Assembly: GCA_017554305.1 (NCBI GenBank)
Contig: JAFZIN010000030.1
Location: forward strand, 124,001-188,000
DNA: 64,000 nucleotides
Origin: Bacteroidales bacterium
Lineage (GTDB): Bacteria > Bacteroidota > Bacteroidia > Bacteroidales > UBA932
Direction of reading: 5' to 3'
The notes beneath the pieces were generated by a model. That model searched no databases, had not been told where the DNA came from, and saw only the letters and a list, made by a program, of their open reading frames with translations. Position 1 is the stretch's first letter. Each line of letters starts with the position of its first letter. Below are positions 52,788 to 61,373 of this stretch, in pieces. A program made the translations under genes and the position numbers.

Positions 52788-52873
52788 TGCTCGGGACGGG
52801 AATCGAACCCGTACGAACATTTCTGTTCACAGGATTTTAAGTCCTGGGCGTCTACCAATTCCGCCACCCGAGC
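52788..52873 (-). tRNA. tRNA-Leu(TAA)
   Basis: An 86-base class II tRNA: acceptor GCTCGGG/CCCGAGC, anticodon arm CAGGA-CTTAAAA-TCCTG (anticodon TAA), long variable arm (GTGAACAGAAATGTTCGT) and T arm ACGGG-TTCGATT-CCCGT. CCA is not encoded. The small barrel gene starts 15 bases downstream, so it may be read through from the tRNA promoter. Confidence 0.93.
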
Positions 52874-52883
52874 AAACCGTCTG

Positions 52884-52891
52884 CAAAGATA
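52884..52891 (-). promoter_or_regulatory. -7 box of tRNA-Leu(TAA)
   Basis: Minus-strand TATCTTTG, 11 bases before the mature 5' end. Confidence 0.6.
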
Positions 52892-52910
52892 TTAAATCTT
52901 CATAAAAAGC

Positions 52911-52943
52911 AATTAACAAAATGTTATTAACAAAATGTTAATT
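52911..52943. repeat. Twin 14-base palindromic repeat
   Basis: TTAACAAAATGTTA occurs twice in perfect tandem (52913-52926, 52927-52940), each containing TAACA-AAA-TGTTA. The pair is framed by AATT, making a 33-base dyad-rich site at the expected -33 region of the tRNA-Leu promoter. Nothing else is seen up to 53048. Confidence 0.6.
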
Positions 52944-53048
52944 GATAATTGTAGCTATCTGCTGAGGTAGTAGGATTGGATTTGAGGGATCTGGCCCAGG
53001 CGTTGACTCCGCCCGCCGCCTCGCCCAAAGAAACTATCTTCCATAGCC

Positions 53049-55943
53049 TTAGAACACAGAGTTCCACACAGCTCTCTGGGCTCTGTCATTCTGCTTGGCA
53101 TTCATCTTACCAAAGTTCCACTTCACGCCGAACAATATGTAACGTCCCATAATGAGCCTGTAGGAATCTTCCTCATAATTATCTGTTACAGTGTGGATTC
53201 TGTTCCGTTGCTGGTTGAGAATATCTCTAACTTTAAAGCTGAGGTTAAAGGCTCCTATACTCTTGGAAACCTCAAAATTCCATCTCCACAGAGGTTTGCC
53301 GTAACCCTTCTCGTAGCCGGTGTAGGTGTGGAGTCCAATATCTGTAGAGAACTCATAACCATTATTTGTAGTATAACTTCCCTCTGCAGTAAAATGTGAG
53401 ACTAACGTCTTGGTATTTATCCTCTTATTCAAAGAATAACGGAAAATTTCTCCGGTTGTTCCCGCACCAAATGAGAAGAAGTACTGCTTCTGATTACACT
53501 TTATGCTGAAACCTACAGCAGGAGAGAAGTTGTTGGTTGTGCTCTTCTTAAAGCCGCTTGCACCGCTGTAAAATCTGCTGCCTTTGCTGTCTCCCCAGAA
53601 CTGCTCCATAAAGGCTTCGTAGTCAAAAGTATCTTTATCCAACCCCGGAAGTGTTCCCGTTGGCTGATAACTTGTGTAGTAAGAATAGTTGACGTCTCCG
53701 CTCAGAGTCAAAGACCATATCTTTTTGGAATCCAGCGGAGTGGTATATCTGGTTATCAAATAGAAGGAAACGGAAGGGTCTTTGGCATTAACCGGAATGG
53801 AGTAGCGTATTCCGTCACTGTCATACCAGGTGGCGTTGCTTATAGTTTTATTATTGAGGTTTGCTCCGCCATATACCATCAGGTTTGTAAATTTCTGTTT
53901 GTCATTCCTGTTCCAATTAACACCGAATGAAGTATAGGAATACGGTCTAAGATAGATGTTTCCAACGCTAAGTCTGGACGGGTTATTAATGTTCAGAACA
54001 GGAATCATTTGACTGTTGTTTGGTTTTCTGCTGGAGCCGGAAACTGAGAAATGAAGACGATTCTTTGCATCTCCAAGCATAAGCCTCAGAGTAGGGGCAA
54101 TATACCAGTTCCATTCACCCTTACCGGTAGTATCGTTTACATTGAAACTTTTGGAGATAAGACGGTTGAGCGTTCCGTTAGCAGTAACTCCTAAAGTCAC
54201 AAAACTCTGCTTGCCAATTTTATACTGAGCGGTAGCGTCATATTGCTGATTGATGTTATGAGACTTACTCTCAGATGAATAGTAGTTGTTCTTTCCGTTC
54301 TTGTCAAAGGCGTCACTTAAGTTCTTGGATTCGCTGACATAGAGGTTGGCGGTAGCTGCAAGAGTCAGTTTGTCTGAAACTGGTTCTGTATATCTGATAA
54401 AAGTTCTTCCGGTGTAATAATTGTATTTTGTATTATAGCGCATAGTACGCTCATCCTCCCCTGCAGATGTTTTTAGTATTGAGCTCTCTACGCTGTTACC
54501 GTCATCGTTACCCAGCCCTCCAAACAGAGTGAGATTAATGTTTCTGCCCTTCTTTCCTAAGTTCTTGAAAGTAAATGATAAATTGAGGCTTGCCATTCTG
54601 CTGTCTGCTTTGCTGCGGCTCTGGCTTTCAGAACTGTTCACAAAGGTGCTCTCTCTAAAAGTTTCATTGAAGGCGCTGCTGTTGGAGATAGATTTTGTGT
54701 AGACAAAATAAGGGTGAAGTGTGAACTGGAAATCTCCCTTCTCCTTCTTCATCTCAAAATCCGTCTTTGTGTCATGGATAAAAGAGCGGCCGCTGTTCTC
54801 TGAATTAGAGAAGATATTACCCGTTTCCTGGAAGGTGGTTCTGTGACTCTTTGATCCGCTCTTAGTGTCTGAGTATTTGTAGTTTGAACCTATGGTTGTC
54901 TCCACATCCTTCACTCTGGTTGTATTAACGTTAACTCCCAACTGTGCTGCGGAAGAGAGCCCCTGAGCACTGGCTCTAAGTCTCATAGAGGAATTGTCAT
55001 CTCCTCTTACAACAAAGACCGTCCCGTCATCATCGGCAACATTCAAGCCGTTGGCAATTACAGTAACCTGATCCTTTTTGTTATATGCGGAAACTAGGGC
55101 GTTTGCATTGTATAATAAACCGCGGTTGTCTCTCAGTTCCTCCTCTTTTTTCTTACCACCAACGGTTGTTCCTCCCTTAATTCCAACATTTCCAAACCAA
55201 CCCTCCTGATACTCCTTTTTTAACTCCACATCCATCACCTTCTCCCTGTTTCCATCCTGTATGCCCGTGTTTCTGGTCTGCTCTGATTCTCTGTCAATTA
55301 CGCGAATCTTGTCTACTATTGCTGCCGGAAGGTTGTTCAGTGCGGTGCTCTGGTCATCAAAGAAGAAAGTGCGCCCTCCAACCGTCAGTTTAGAGATAGC
55401 CTCACCGTTAAACTTAACCTTTCCCTCTGATGTAATCTCCATTCCCGGCATCCTCTTAATCAGATCTTTAAGCATACCGTTGGCTCCCACTCTGAAAGAA
55501 GATGCATTGAATTCAATTGTATCCTTTTTCATCACGATAGGATTACCCACATCACTTACTACAATTGTAGAGAGGTAATTGTCATCCAGCTGCAGTTTGA
55601 CTGTGCCCATATCTACCCACACCTCTCTAAAGTATTTCTGCTTTGCATACTGCTTGTACCCCATCATCTCAATATGGAACACATAGTTTCCGAACGGCAC
55701 CTCTTTCAGCATTGCAACACCGGAAGTATCTGATATAATGAAATTTGTAATGGTGGTGTCTTTGGCCGGTACAACATAAACGGAGGCATACTGTATGGGT
55801 TCGTTTGTAAGAGAGTCTATAACCTTCACCCGAATGTTACTCATTCTCCCGCCAAACATGTTGTCATTAATAATAAACACCTGCGCCCTGGCCCCCGCCG
55901 CCAGGCACATCAAAACAACCAATATCCAAAACCTCTTTATCAT
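53049..55943 (-). CDS. TonB-receptor-like outer-membrane protein (OMP_b-brl_3 type)
   Basis: A 964-residue protein with signal peptide (ending AGARAQ), a carboxypeptidase-regulatory-like domain (about residues 33-115, NIRVKVIDSLTNEPIQYASVYV), a plug-like region (about 125-235, GMLKDLIKRMPGMEITSEGKV, then LTVGGRTFFFDD) and a long barrel. It matches outer-membrane beta-barrel proteins of the TonB-receptor-like kind common in Bacteroidales. No TonB box or partner is obvious. The box at 55951-55958 is seven bases from the ATG. Confidence 0.87.
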   Translation of the reverse strand: MIKRFWILVVLMCLAAGARAQVFIINDNMFGGRMSNIRVKVIDSLTNEPIQYASVYVVPAKDTTITNFIISDTSGVAMLKEVPFGNYVFHIEMMGYKQYAKQKYFREVWVDMGTVKLQLDDNYLSTIVVSDVGNPIVMKKDTIEFNASSFRVGANGMLKDLIKRMPGMEITSEGKVKFNGEAISKLTVGGRTFFFDDQSTALNNLPAAIVDKIRVIDRESEQTRNTGIQDGNREKVMDVELKKEYQEGWFGNVGIKGGTTVGGKKKEEELRDNRGLLYNANALVSAYNKKDQVTVIANGLNVADDDGTVFVVRGDDNSSMRLRASAQGLSSAAQLGVNVNTTRVKDVETTIGSNYKYSDTKSGSKSHRTTFQETGNIFSNSENSGRSFIHDTKTDFEMKKEKGDFQFTLHPYFVYTKSISNSSAFNETFRESTFVNSSESQSRSKADSRMASLNLSFTFKNLGKKGRNINLTLFGGLGNDDGNSVESSILKTSAGEDERTMRYNTKYNYYTGRTFIRYTEPVSDKLTLAATANLYVSESKNLSDAFDKNGKNNYYSSESKSHNINQQYDATAQYKIGKQSFVTLGVTANGTLNRLISKSFNVNDTTGKGEWNWYIAPTLRLMLGDAKNRLHFSVSGSSRKPNNSQMIPVLNINNPSRLSVGNIYLRPYSYTSFGVNWNRNDKQKFTNLMVYGGANLNNKTISNATWYDSDGIRYSIPVNAKDPSVSFYLITRYTTPLDSKKIWSLTLSGDVNYSYYTSYQPTGTLPGLDKDTFDYEAFMEQFWGDSKGSRFYSGASGFKKSTTNNFSPAVGFSIKCNQKQYFFSFGAGTTGEIFRYSLNKRINTKTLVSHFTAEGSYTTNNGYEFSTDIGLHTYTGYEKGYGKPLWRWNFEVSKSIGAFNLSFKVRDILNQQRNRIHTVTDNYEEDSYRLIMGRYILFGVKWNFGKMNAKQNDRAQRAVWNSVF

Positions 55944-55950
55944 AGCCTCA

Positions 55951-55958
55951 CAAAGATA
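55951..55958 (-). promoter_or_regulatory. -7 box of large outer-membrane protein gene
   Basis: Minus-strand TATCTTTG, seven bases before the ATG, predicting an mRNA with virtually no leader. Confidence 0.55.
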
Positions 55959-55996
55959 CTATCTTTTCCCAATGACCCGCATTTTTGTCCTTTTTC

Positions 55997-56023
55997 GTGG
56001 GAGGGTCAAATTGACCCCCTCAC
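55997..56023. promoter_or_regulatory. Dyad GTGGGAGGGTCAA / TTGACCCCCTCAC
   Basis: A 13-base arm pair around a single A (two wobble positions) between the divergent outer-membrane protein and ATPase genes. Confidence 0.45.
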
Positions 56024-56037
56024 GGCGTTTCTTATAA

Positions 56038-56139
56038 TTATAATCCGCCATTTGGAGGCAAATTACCCCCTATTTGGCGGATTATAAAATTATATTTCGC
56101 CATTTGGGTACTTTTTTATATCTTCGTGGCGGATTATAA
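56038..56139 (+). promoter_or_regulatory. Tandem inverted-repeat operator of DUF234 ATPase gene
   Basis: Forward arms TTATAATCCGCCATTTGG at 56038-56055 and TTATATTTCGCCATTTGG (two mismatches) at 56090-56107; reverse arms TGGCGGATTATAA at 56075-56087 and 56127-56139. Each pair has a 19-base centre and the whole unit repeats at 52 bases. The second centre holds TATCTTCG, a likely -7 box, 23 bases from the ATG. Confidence 0.75.
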
Positions 56140-56148
56140 TAACGAATT

Positions 56149-57597
56149 ATGGCACAAATTATAGGCAGAGAAAACGAGCAAGTTATTCTTACTTCGCTGT
56201 TATACAGTGAGAAATCCGAGTTTTTAGCTGTGTACGGAAGGCGCAGGGTAGGAAAAACCTATCTCATTACCCAGTTTTTCAAAAACAAATTTGCTTTTAA
56301 ACATACTGGTGTATCTCCTTTTGACGAAAAGGGCACCATAACAATGAAAGATCAACTGCAAGCTTTCTATTATTCTTTATTGAAATCCGGAATGGATGAA
56401 AAAATAGCTTGTCCAAAGAGTTGGCAAGAGGCATTTTTTCAGTTAGGGAATCTGTTGGAAAAGAAAGCAACAAGGAATAAGAAGGTTGTTTTTATAGATG
56501 AATTGCCATGGATGGATACACCTCGTTCCAAATTTGTTTCTGCGTTTGAATGGTTTTATAACGGTTGGGCAAGTCACAGAGATGATATCTTGTTGGTAAT
56601 TTGCGGTTCATCCAGTTCTTGGGTGTTAAATAATATTGTAAATGCAAGGGGAGGTTTATATAATCGTCTGACCTGTAGTATAAAGCTAAAACCATTTAAC
56701 CTTAAAGAAACAGAGGATTATCTTCATTCAAAAAAAATATTTTTGGAGAGATATGACATAGTGCGCCTTTATATGGCTCTTGGAGGAATACCATATTACT
56801 TAGATTTTCTTCAGAAAGGTCTTAGTGTAGAACAGAACATAGACAACATTTTATTTGCGGAAAATGCTCCGCTAAACAGAGAGTTTGTGAGACTTTTCAA
56901 CACTCTCTTTTCACACTCAGAGAATTACATTGCAATAGTAAGGGCTCTGTCTAAAAGGAATTACGGCTTTACAAGAAGTGAGTTATCTGAAGAGATAAAC
57001 ATGAAATCGGGAGGAGGTTTATCCGATTATCTGGATAAACTGAAAGAGGCAGATTTTATAGAACAGTATAAGCCGGTAATGTCATTAGACAGAGAAGATT
57101 ACTTTAGGCTGAAGGATTGTTTCTGCATCTTTTATTTAAGATACATTTATGGAAAATCTTCTTTAGATCCGCATTTTTGGCAAAACAGCTCAGGAACACA
57201 AGGTATTAAGAGTTGGGAAGGCGTTGCTTTTGAACAAATTTGCATGTCTCATTTGGAAAATATTAGAATAGCACTCGGCATATCGGGAGTAGTCACTAAA
57301 GCCTCCAATATGATTATACCCTCGGAGGATAATAAAAGGGGGGCTCAAATAGATATGGTTATAGATCGTGCAGACAAAAACGTAAACATCTGCGAGATGA
57401 AGTTCTATTCATCTGAAGTTCTCTTAAGCAAAGAAGATAGTTTAAAACTAAGAGATAGGATGGCTCGGTTCAGAGAAAAGACCCCTTCTCGTAAAAACCT
57501 GTTCCTCACCCTAATAACCACTTTTGGCCTAAAGCACAACCAATACTCTGGAATCTTCAATAAAGTGATTACCCTAGACCACTTGTTCCAGCAATAA
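56149..57597 (+). CDS. AAA ATPase with DUF234 (PD-(D/E)XK-like) C-terminal domain
   Basis: A 482-residue protein. Walker A is GRRRVGKT at residues 30-37, Walker B is KKVVFIDELPW at about 111-121, and a winged-helix part (about 265-310) follows. The C-terminal DUF234 domain has QIDMVIDRADKNVNICEMKFY (about 399-419), an intact D...ExK nuclease-like motif. Such proteins are multicopy in Bacteroidetes, with unclear function; a mobile or defence-linked DNA-processing role is a guess. The gene is preceded by an elaborate operator. It is AT-richer than neighbours. Confidence 0.85.
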   Translation: MAQIIGRENEQVILTSLLYSEKSEFLAVYGRRRVGKTYLITQFFKNKFAFKHTGVSPFDEKGTITMKDQLQAFYYSLLKSGMDEKIACPKSWQEAFFQLGNLLEKKATRNKKVVFIDELPWMDTPRSKFVSAFEWFYNGWASHRDDILLVICGSSSSWVLNNIVNARGGLYNRLTCSIKLKPFNLKETEDYLHSKKIFLERYDIVRLYMALGGIPYYLDFLQKGLSVEQNIDNILFAENAPLNREFVRLFNTLFSHSENYIAIVRALSKRNYGFTRSELSEEINMKSGGGLSDYLDKLKEADFIEQYKPVMSLDREDYFRLKDCFCIFYLRYIYGKSSLDPHFWQNSSGTQGIKSWEGVAFEQICMSHLENIRIALGISGVVTKASNMIIPSEDNKRGAQIDMVIDRADKNVNICEMKFYSSEVLLSKEDSLKLRDRMARFREKTPSRKNLFLTLITTFGLKHNQYSGIFNKVITLDHLFQQ

Positions 57598-57621
57598 ATG
57601 TATTACTTCAAATCAAATATC

Positions 57622-57629
57622 TATCTTTG
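57622..57629 (+). promoter_or_regulatory. -7 box of small barrel gene
   Basis: TATCTTTG, 19 bases before the ATG at 57649 and just behind the ATPase stop. Confidence 0.55.
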
Positions 57630-57648
57630 TAAGGTTAATACTGAGATT

Positions 57649-58227
57649 ATGAAAAAAATAATGTTACTGGCTATTATGGTGATGACGGCTATAATGGCAA
57701 ATGCACAGATTAGCGTACAGGCAGGTTATCTTTTAAATACTTGCAAAACTAAGATCTCTCCAGACAAGTACTCAAATTCTTACAACGGTATTATGGTTGC
57801 AGCAGATTATAACCTGAATCTGGTAGGCAATCTTTCTGTTGCTCCGGGGTTGGGATTGGACTATTCATTTGAAGACATTACAGAAGAGGATTACAAAGAA
57901 AAGTACAGGGAACTCGGTCTGATTGCACCAATTGATGTCAATTACAGTTTCCCTATAAGTGACGCCTTCTCTCTTTCTGTTTTTGCCGGCCCAACTTTCT
58001 ATTACGGACTAATATCAAAAGATGTAGCAGAGAAGCCATCCTATAACTACTATTCAGATGATAATAAGAGATTTGATTTGTTTCTTGGCGGCGGTCTCTG
58101 GTGTGATATAAATAAGACTATCCGTGTTAAAGCGGGCTACAAATTAGGAGTTACCAACAACTGCAAAATAGATGGTGTGAAACAGAGGAATAACATTCTC
58201 TCTCTCTCCGTAGGTTTTCTTTTCTAA
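57649..58227 (+). CDS. Small outer-membrane beta-barrel protein
   Basis: A 192-residue protein with signal peptide (MKKIMLLAIMVMTAIMANAQ) and amphipathic strands ending in LSLSVGFLF. The fold is OmpA-like/OMP_b-brl, eight strands by eye. Start chosen at 57649 for the signal peptide; the frame opens earlier, right behind the ATPase stop. dsbD follows 24 bases later. Function unknown. Confidence 0.75.
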   Translation: MKKIMLLAIMVMTAIMANAQISVQAGYLLNTCKTKISPDKYSNSYNGIMVAADYNLNLVGNLSVAPGLGLDYSFEDITEEDYKEKYRELGLIAPIDVNYSFPISDAFSLSVFAGPTFYYGLISKDVAEKPSYNYYSDDNKRFDLFLGGGLWCDINKTIRVKAGYKLGVTNNCKIDGVKQRNNILSLSVGFLF

Positions 58228-58251
58228 CATATTGGCAGTACCAAAAAAGCA

Positions 58252-60294
58252 ATGAAGAGAGTTAAATCATTATTCCTGTTAGTGGCGTTGCTGGCGGCGC
58301 CTATATTCTCTTTTGGTCAGATGGGATTTGGAACAGAGAGTTCCGAGAATCCTGTTAAGTGGAAGGCATCCGTTGAAGCGGTGGGCGGAGAACTCTATGA
58401 GATTCAGATGGTTGCAAAGATTGAGGGCGGATGGCACACTTACGATTTGGGTCCGTATGAGGGCGGCCCAAATGCAACGGTTATGACCATAACTCCTTGT
58501 GACGGAATTACTTTAGTGGGTGAGCCATACGTTAAGAAGGGTGGCGTTAAGGCAATGGATTCCGTCTTTGGAATGATGATAGGAACTATTAAAGACGGAG
58601 ACATCATTGCTCAAAAGATAAAGGTTACTTCCAGGGAGGATGTTGAGGTAAAGATTACTGTTGAGTGGCAGGCCTGCACAAACGGTGCGTGTGCCTCTCC
58701 GGAGGAGAAAGAGTACAAGATAACGGTTGCCGGAAATCCCAACGGCACAGTGAGTTCTGCGGGTACCACAGGTGTTGCTGCCGGTGATAACGCAGCGGGT
58801 GGCGGCATTGGCGGCGGCGGACTTTGGGGCTTCATTTTAGGAGCAATAGGGTGGGGGCTTATGGCCCTTCTGACCCCTTGCGTCTTCCCTATGATTCCGA
58901 TGACTGTCTCCTTCTTCCTTAAGCAGAATGAGAAGGCACCAACCAAGGGACGTTTCCTTGCAACTCTGTACGGCATCTGTATTGTGCTCATTTACACCGT
59001 TCCTATTGCGGTAATAATTCTTCTGACCTATACCATTGGCGGAAAGATGATGGCGGCAGATATCTTTAACTGGCTTGCTACCAGTTGGATAAACGTTATC
59101 TTCTTCCTAATATTTCTGCTCTTTGCCCTCAGTTTCTTTGGTGCGTTTGAGATAACGCTTCCATCTTCAGTAGTAAACAAGGCAGACAGCAAATCAAACA
59201 GAGGAGGAATAATAGGTGTCTTCTTTATGGCACTTACGCTGGTGCTTGTATCTTTCTCTTGCACAGGGCCTATAGTGGGCAGCGCAATCATAAAGAGCAT
59301 GCAGGGAGAGGTAATAACTCCTATAATTGTGATGCTGGTATTCTCCATTGTTTTTGCAATACCGTTCACAATTTTTGCCTTTGCACCGTCACTTTTGAAG
59401 AAACTTCCAAAGAGCGGCGGGTGGCTCAACTCCGTTAAGGTGGTGCTCGGATTTATTGAACTTGCTCTGGGTATGAAGTTCCTCTCCGTGGCAGATCAGA
59501 CCTACCACTGGGGAATACTGGACCGTGAGGTATACCTGGCCTTCTGGATTGTAATTGCCTTTCTGCTTGGCTTTTACCTGCTTGGCAAGATACGTTTCAA
59601 ATATGATTCTCCGCAAGACCACGTGGGTGTAGGCCGCCTTATGCTTGCCATAATTACCTTTGCCTTTGCGGTTTATATGATTCCGGGAATGTGGGGAGCT
59701 CCTCTTAAGGCAATAAGCGGTTACCTGCCGCCAATGCAAACACAAGACTTTGTTGTAACGCACACCAGCGGGGCAGCGGTACTCTCCGGCAGCGGTTCTC
59801 CGGCAGCCTTGGAGAACAGCGCAGCCAACGGACGCAAATACTCAGACAAACTGCACCTTCCTCACGGACTGGTGGGCTACTTCACCTTTGAAGAGGCCCT
59901 TACCGCCTCCCGTGAGCAGAACAAGCCAATCTTCTTTGACTTTACCGGCCACGGCTGCGTGAACTGCAGAGAGATGGAGGCGCGCGTATGGAGTGACCCT
60001 AAGGTGCTGGATATGCTTAGAAATGAGTTTGTTATCTGCTCTCTGTATGCAGATGACAAGATGGAGGTGCTGCCGGAAGATTATATGACCCTGCCTAACG
60101 GCAAGGTACTCAAGGGAATGGGAAAGATAAACTCCCGTTATGTGATGGAGAGGTTTAAGGCGGCCTCCCAGCCGTTCTACCTGGTTTTGGACAGCAACGG
60201 CAATCCGCTGGTTGAGCCAATGGGGTACAACCTCAACGTTAATGATTACATTGATTTCTTACAGAAGGGGATAGATGCCTTTAAAGCCCTCTGA
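58252..60294 (+). CDS. dsbD: Thiol:disulfide interchange protein DsbD
   Basis: A 680-residue three-part protein. A signal peptide (ending SFGQ) and N-terminal alpha domain carry the redox pair in WQACTNGACASPE (about residues 140-152). A membrane domain of about eight spans contains the TPCVFPMIPM and SFSCTGPIVG cysteines. The C-terminal thioredoxin domain carries CVNC (about 568-571). It moves electrons from cytoplasmic thioredoxin to periplasmic thiols. It overlaps the convergent purN by 14 bases. Confidence 0.94.
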   Translation: MKRVKSLFLLVALLAAPIFSFGQMGFGTESSENPVKWKASVEAVGGELYEIQMVAKIEGGWHTYDLGPYEGGPNATVMTITPCDGITLVGEPYVKKGGVKAMDSVFGMMIGTIKDGDIIAQKIKVTSREDVEVKITVEWQACTNGACASPEEKEYKITVAGNPNGTVSSAGTTGVAAGDNAAGGGIGGGGLWGFILGAIGWGLMALLTPCVFPMIPMTVSFFLKQNEKAPTKGRFLATLYGICIVLIYTVPIAVIILLTYTIGGKMMAADIFNWLATSWINVIFFLIFLLFALSFFGAFEITLPSSVVNKADSKSNRGGIIGVFFMALTLVLVSFSCTGPIVGSAIIKSMQGEVITPIIVMLVFSIVFAIPFTIFAFAPSLLKKLPKSGGWLNSVKVVLGFIELALGMKFLSVADQTYHWGILDREVYLAFWIVIAFLLGFYLLGKIRFKYDSPQDHVGVGRLMLAIITFAFAVYMIPGMWGAPLKAISGYLPPMQTQDFVVTHTSGAAVLSGSGSPAALENSAANGRKYSDKLHLPHGLVGYFTFEEALTASREQNKPIFFDFTGHGCVNCREMEARVWSDPKVLDMLRNEFVICSLYADDKMEVLPEDYMTLPNGKVLKGMGKINSRYVMERFKAASQPFYLVLDSNGNPLVEPMGYNLNVNDYIDFLQKGIDAFKAL

Positions 60295-60910
60295 GATAGG
60301 CCTCTGCAACTCTCGGATAATCTGCCTGTTCCTGAACGTGGATCTTCTCTTCCAAAGATTCCACCGTTTCATCTTTGCTTAAGATGAACTTGGACTGGAA
60401 GAGAATTTTACCGTGATCCATCTCCTCATCTACCAGATGAACCGTAATGCCGCTGTAAAAGTCTTTAGGGGAATCAGGGTTCTCTTCCCGGTACTTTTTC
60501 ATATCCCCAATAAGAGCCTGGTGAACCTTGTGGCCGTACATACCCTTGCCGCCGTAGGAAGGAAGGAGTGCAGGGTGTATGTTAATTATTCTGTCGGGAT
60601 AAAGAGAAATAAGATCCTTAGGAATCTGAAGCAGGTAGCCGGCCAGAAGAATGATGTCTATTTTGTGCTCCTTCAGCACCTCTACAATGGTTGGAGCGGA
60701 GTGACCCTCTGTAAGGCAGAGTTCAGCCTTTTTCATCACGATAGATTCTACGTTCAGATTTTTTGCTCTATTCAGCACAAAAGCATCTGCCTTATTGCAT
60801 ACAACAAGGGTTACACGGGCAAACAGCCCCTCTTCTTTCAAATTGAAATGCCTTATTAGGTTTTCTGCATTTGTGCCGCTGCCTGAAGCAAAAACCGCTA
60901 TTCTATACAT
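60281..60910 (-). CDS. purN: Phosphoribosylglycinamide formyltransferase
   Basis: A 209-residue PurN, transferring formyl from 10-formyl-THF to GAR in purine synthesis. ASGSGTNAENL (about residues 8-18), the active-site NIHPALLPSYGGKGMYG and the ITVHLVDEEMDHGKIL segment are present. The ATG at 60910 begins the canonical MYRIAVFASGSGTN; longer starts lie in the leader. The minus box TATATTTG at 60989-60996 predicts a leader of about 70 bases. It is divergent from acpP. Confidence 0.95.
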   Translation of the reverse strand: MYRIAVFASGSGTNAENLIRHFNLKEEGLFARVTLVVCNKADAFVLNRAKNLNVESIVMKKAELCLTEGHSAPTIVEVLKEHKIDIILLAGYLLQIPKDLISLYPDRIINIHPALLPSYGGKGMYGHKVHQALIGDMKKYREENPDSPKDFYSGITVHLVDEEMDHGKILFQSKFILSKDETVESLEEKIHVQEQADYPRVAEAYLRGL

Positions 60911-60988
60911 ACTGAGAGCCCTTTTTCTGTTAAATTTGCCGTTGGCACCCCTTTTGCTTAGCGTGGGCATTAGGAGTGGTTTTCTCCG

Positions 60989-61024
60989 CAAATATACTCA
61001 TTAATAAAAATTTGATTATATTTG
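60989..61024. promoter_or_regulatory. Divergent promoters: purN / acpP
   Basis: Minus box TATATTTG at 60989-60996 (purN) and plus box TATATTTG at 61017-61024 (acpP, ATG 61072). Confidence 0.6.
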
Positions 61025-61071
61025 CAACCTACTAAAATGTAAACTTATTGTATTAACTAAAATTTTTGATC

Positions 61072-61308
61072 ATGGCAGACATTACTTCAAAAGTTAAGGA
61101 AATCATCGTTGAGAAGTTAGGCGTTGACGAAGCTGAAATTACTCCAGAGGCAAACTTCACCAAGGATCTTGGTGCTGATTCCCTTGACACTGTAGAGCTT
61201 ATTATGGAGTTTGAGAAGGCATTTGACATTCAGATTCCTGAGGAAGAGGCTCAGAAAATTGCAACTGTTGGAGACGCTATCAAGTTCATTGAGGCGCAGA
61301 AAAAATAA
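61072..61308 (+). CDS. acpP: Acyl carrier protein
   Basis: A 78-residue ACP with the phosphopantetheine-attachment Ser37 in [10 protein letters not shown]. It carries growing acyl chains for fatty acid synthesis. It is followed by fabF, with an intrinsic terminator between. The ATG at 61072 gives [10 protein letters not shown], the usual Bacteroidetes N-terminus. Confidence 0.98.
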   Translation: MADITSKVKEIIVEKLGVDEAEITPEANFTKDLGADSLDTVELIMEFEKAFDIQIPEEEAQKIATVGDAIKFIEAQKK

Positions 61309-61324
61309 ACCCCAATTATGTTCT

Positions 61325-61360
61325 AAGGGGATGACTCTTTGGCCATCCCCTCTTTTTTTT
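61325..61360 (+). terminator. Intercistronic terminator between acpP and fabF
   Basis: GGGGATG-ACTCTTTGG-CATCCCC followed by TCTTTTTTTT. It ends 13 bases before the fabF ATG and would act as a partial stop within the operon. Confidence 0.8.
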
Positions 61361-61373
61361 AAAACAGACAAAT

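Noticed and set aside
52123..52830. Longer start of the small barrel gene reaching into tRNA-Leu(TAA)
   Set aside because: The extension encodes tRNA sequence; the signal peptide starts at 52773.
56038..56139. Possible mini CRISPR array (18-base repeats with 19-base spacers)
   Set aside because: The arms alternate in orientation, there are only two units, no cas genes are near, and the layout fits an operator around a promoter better.
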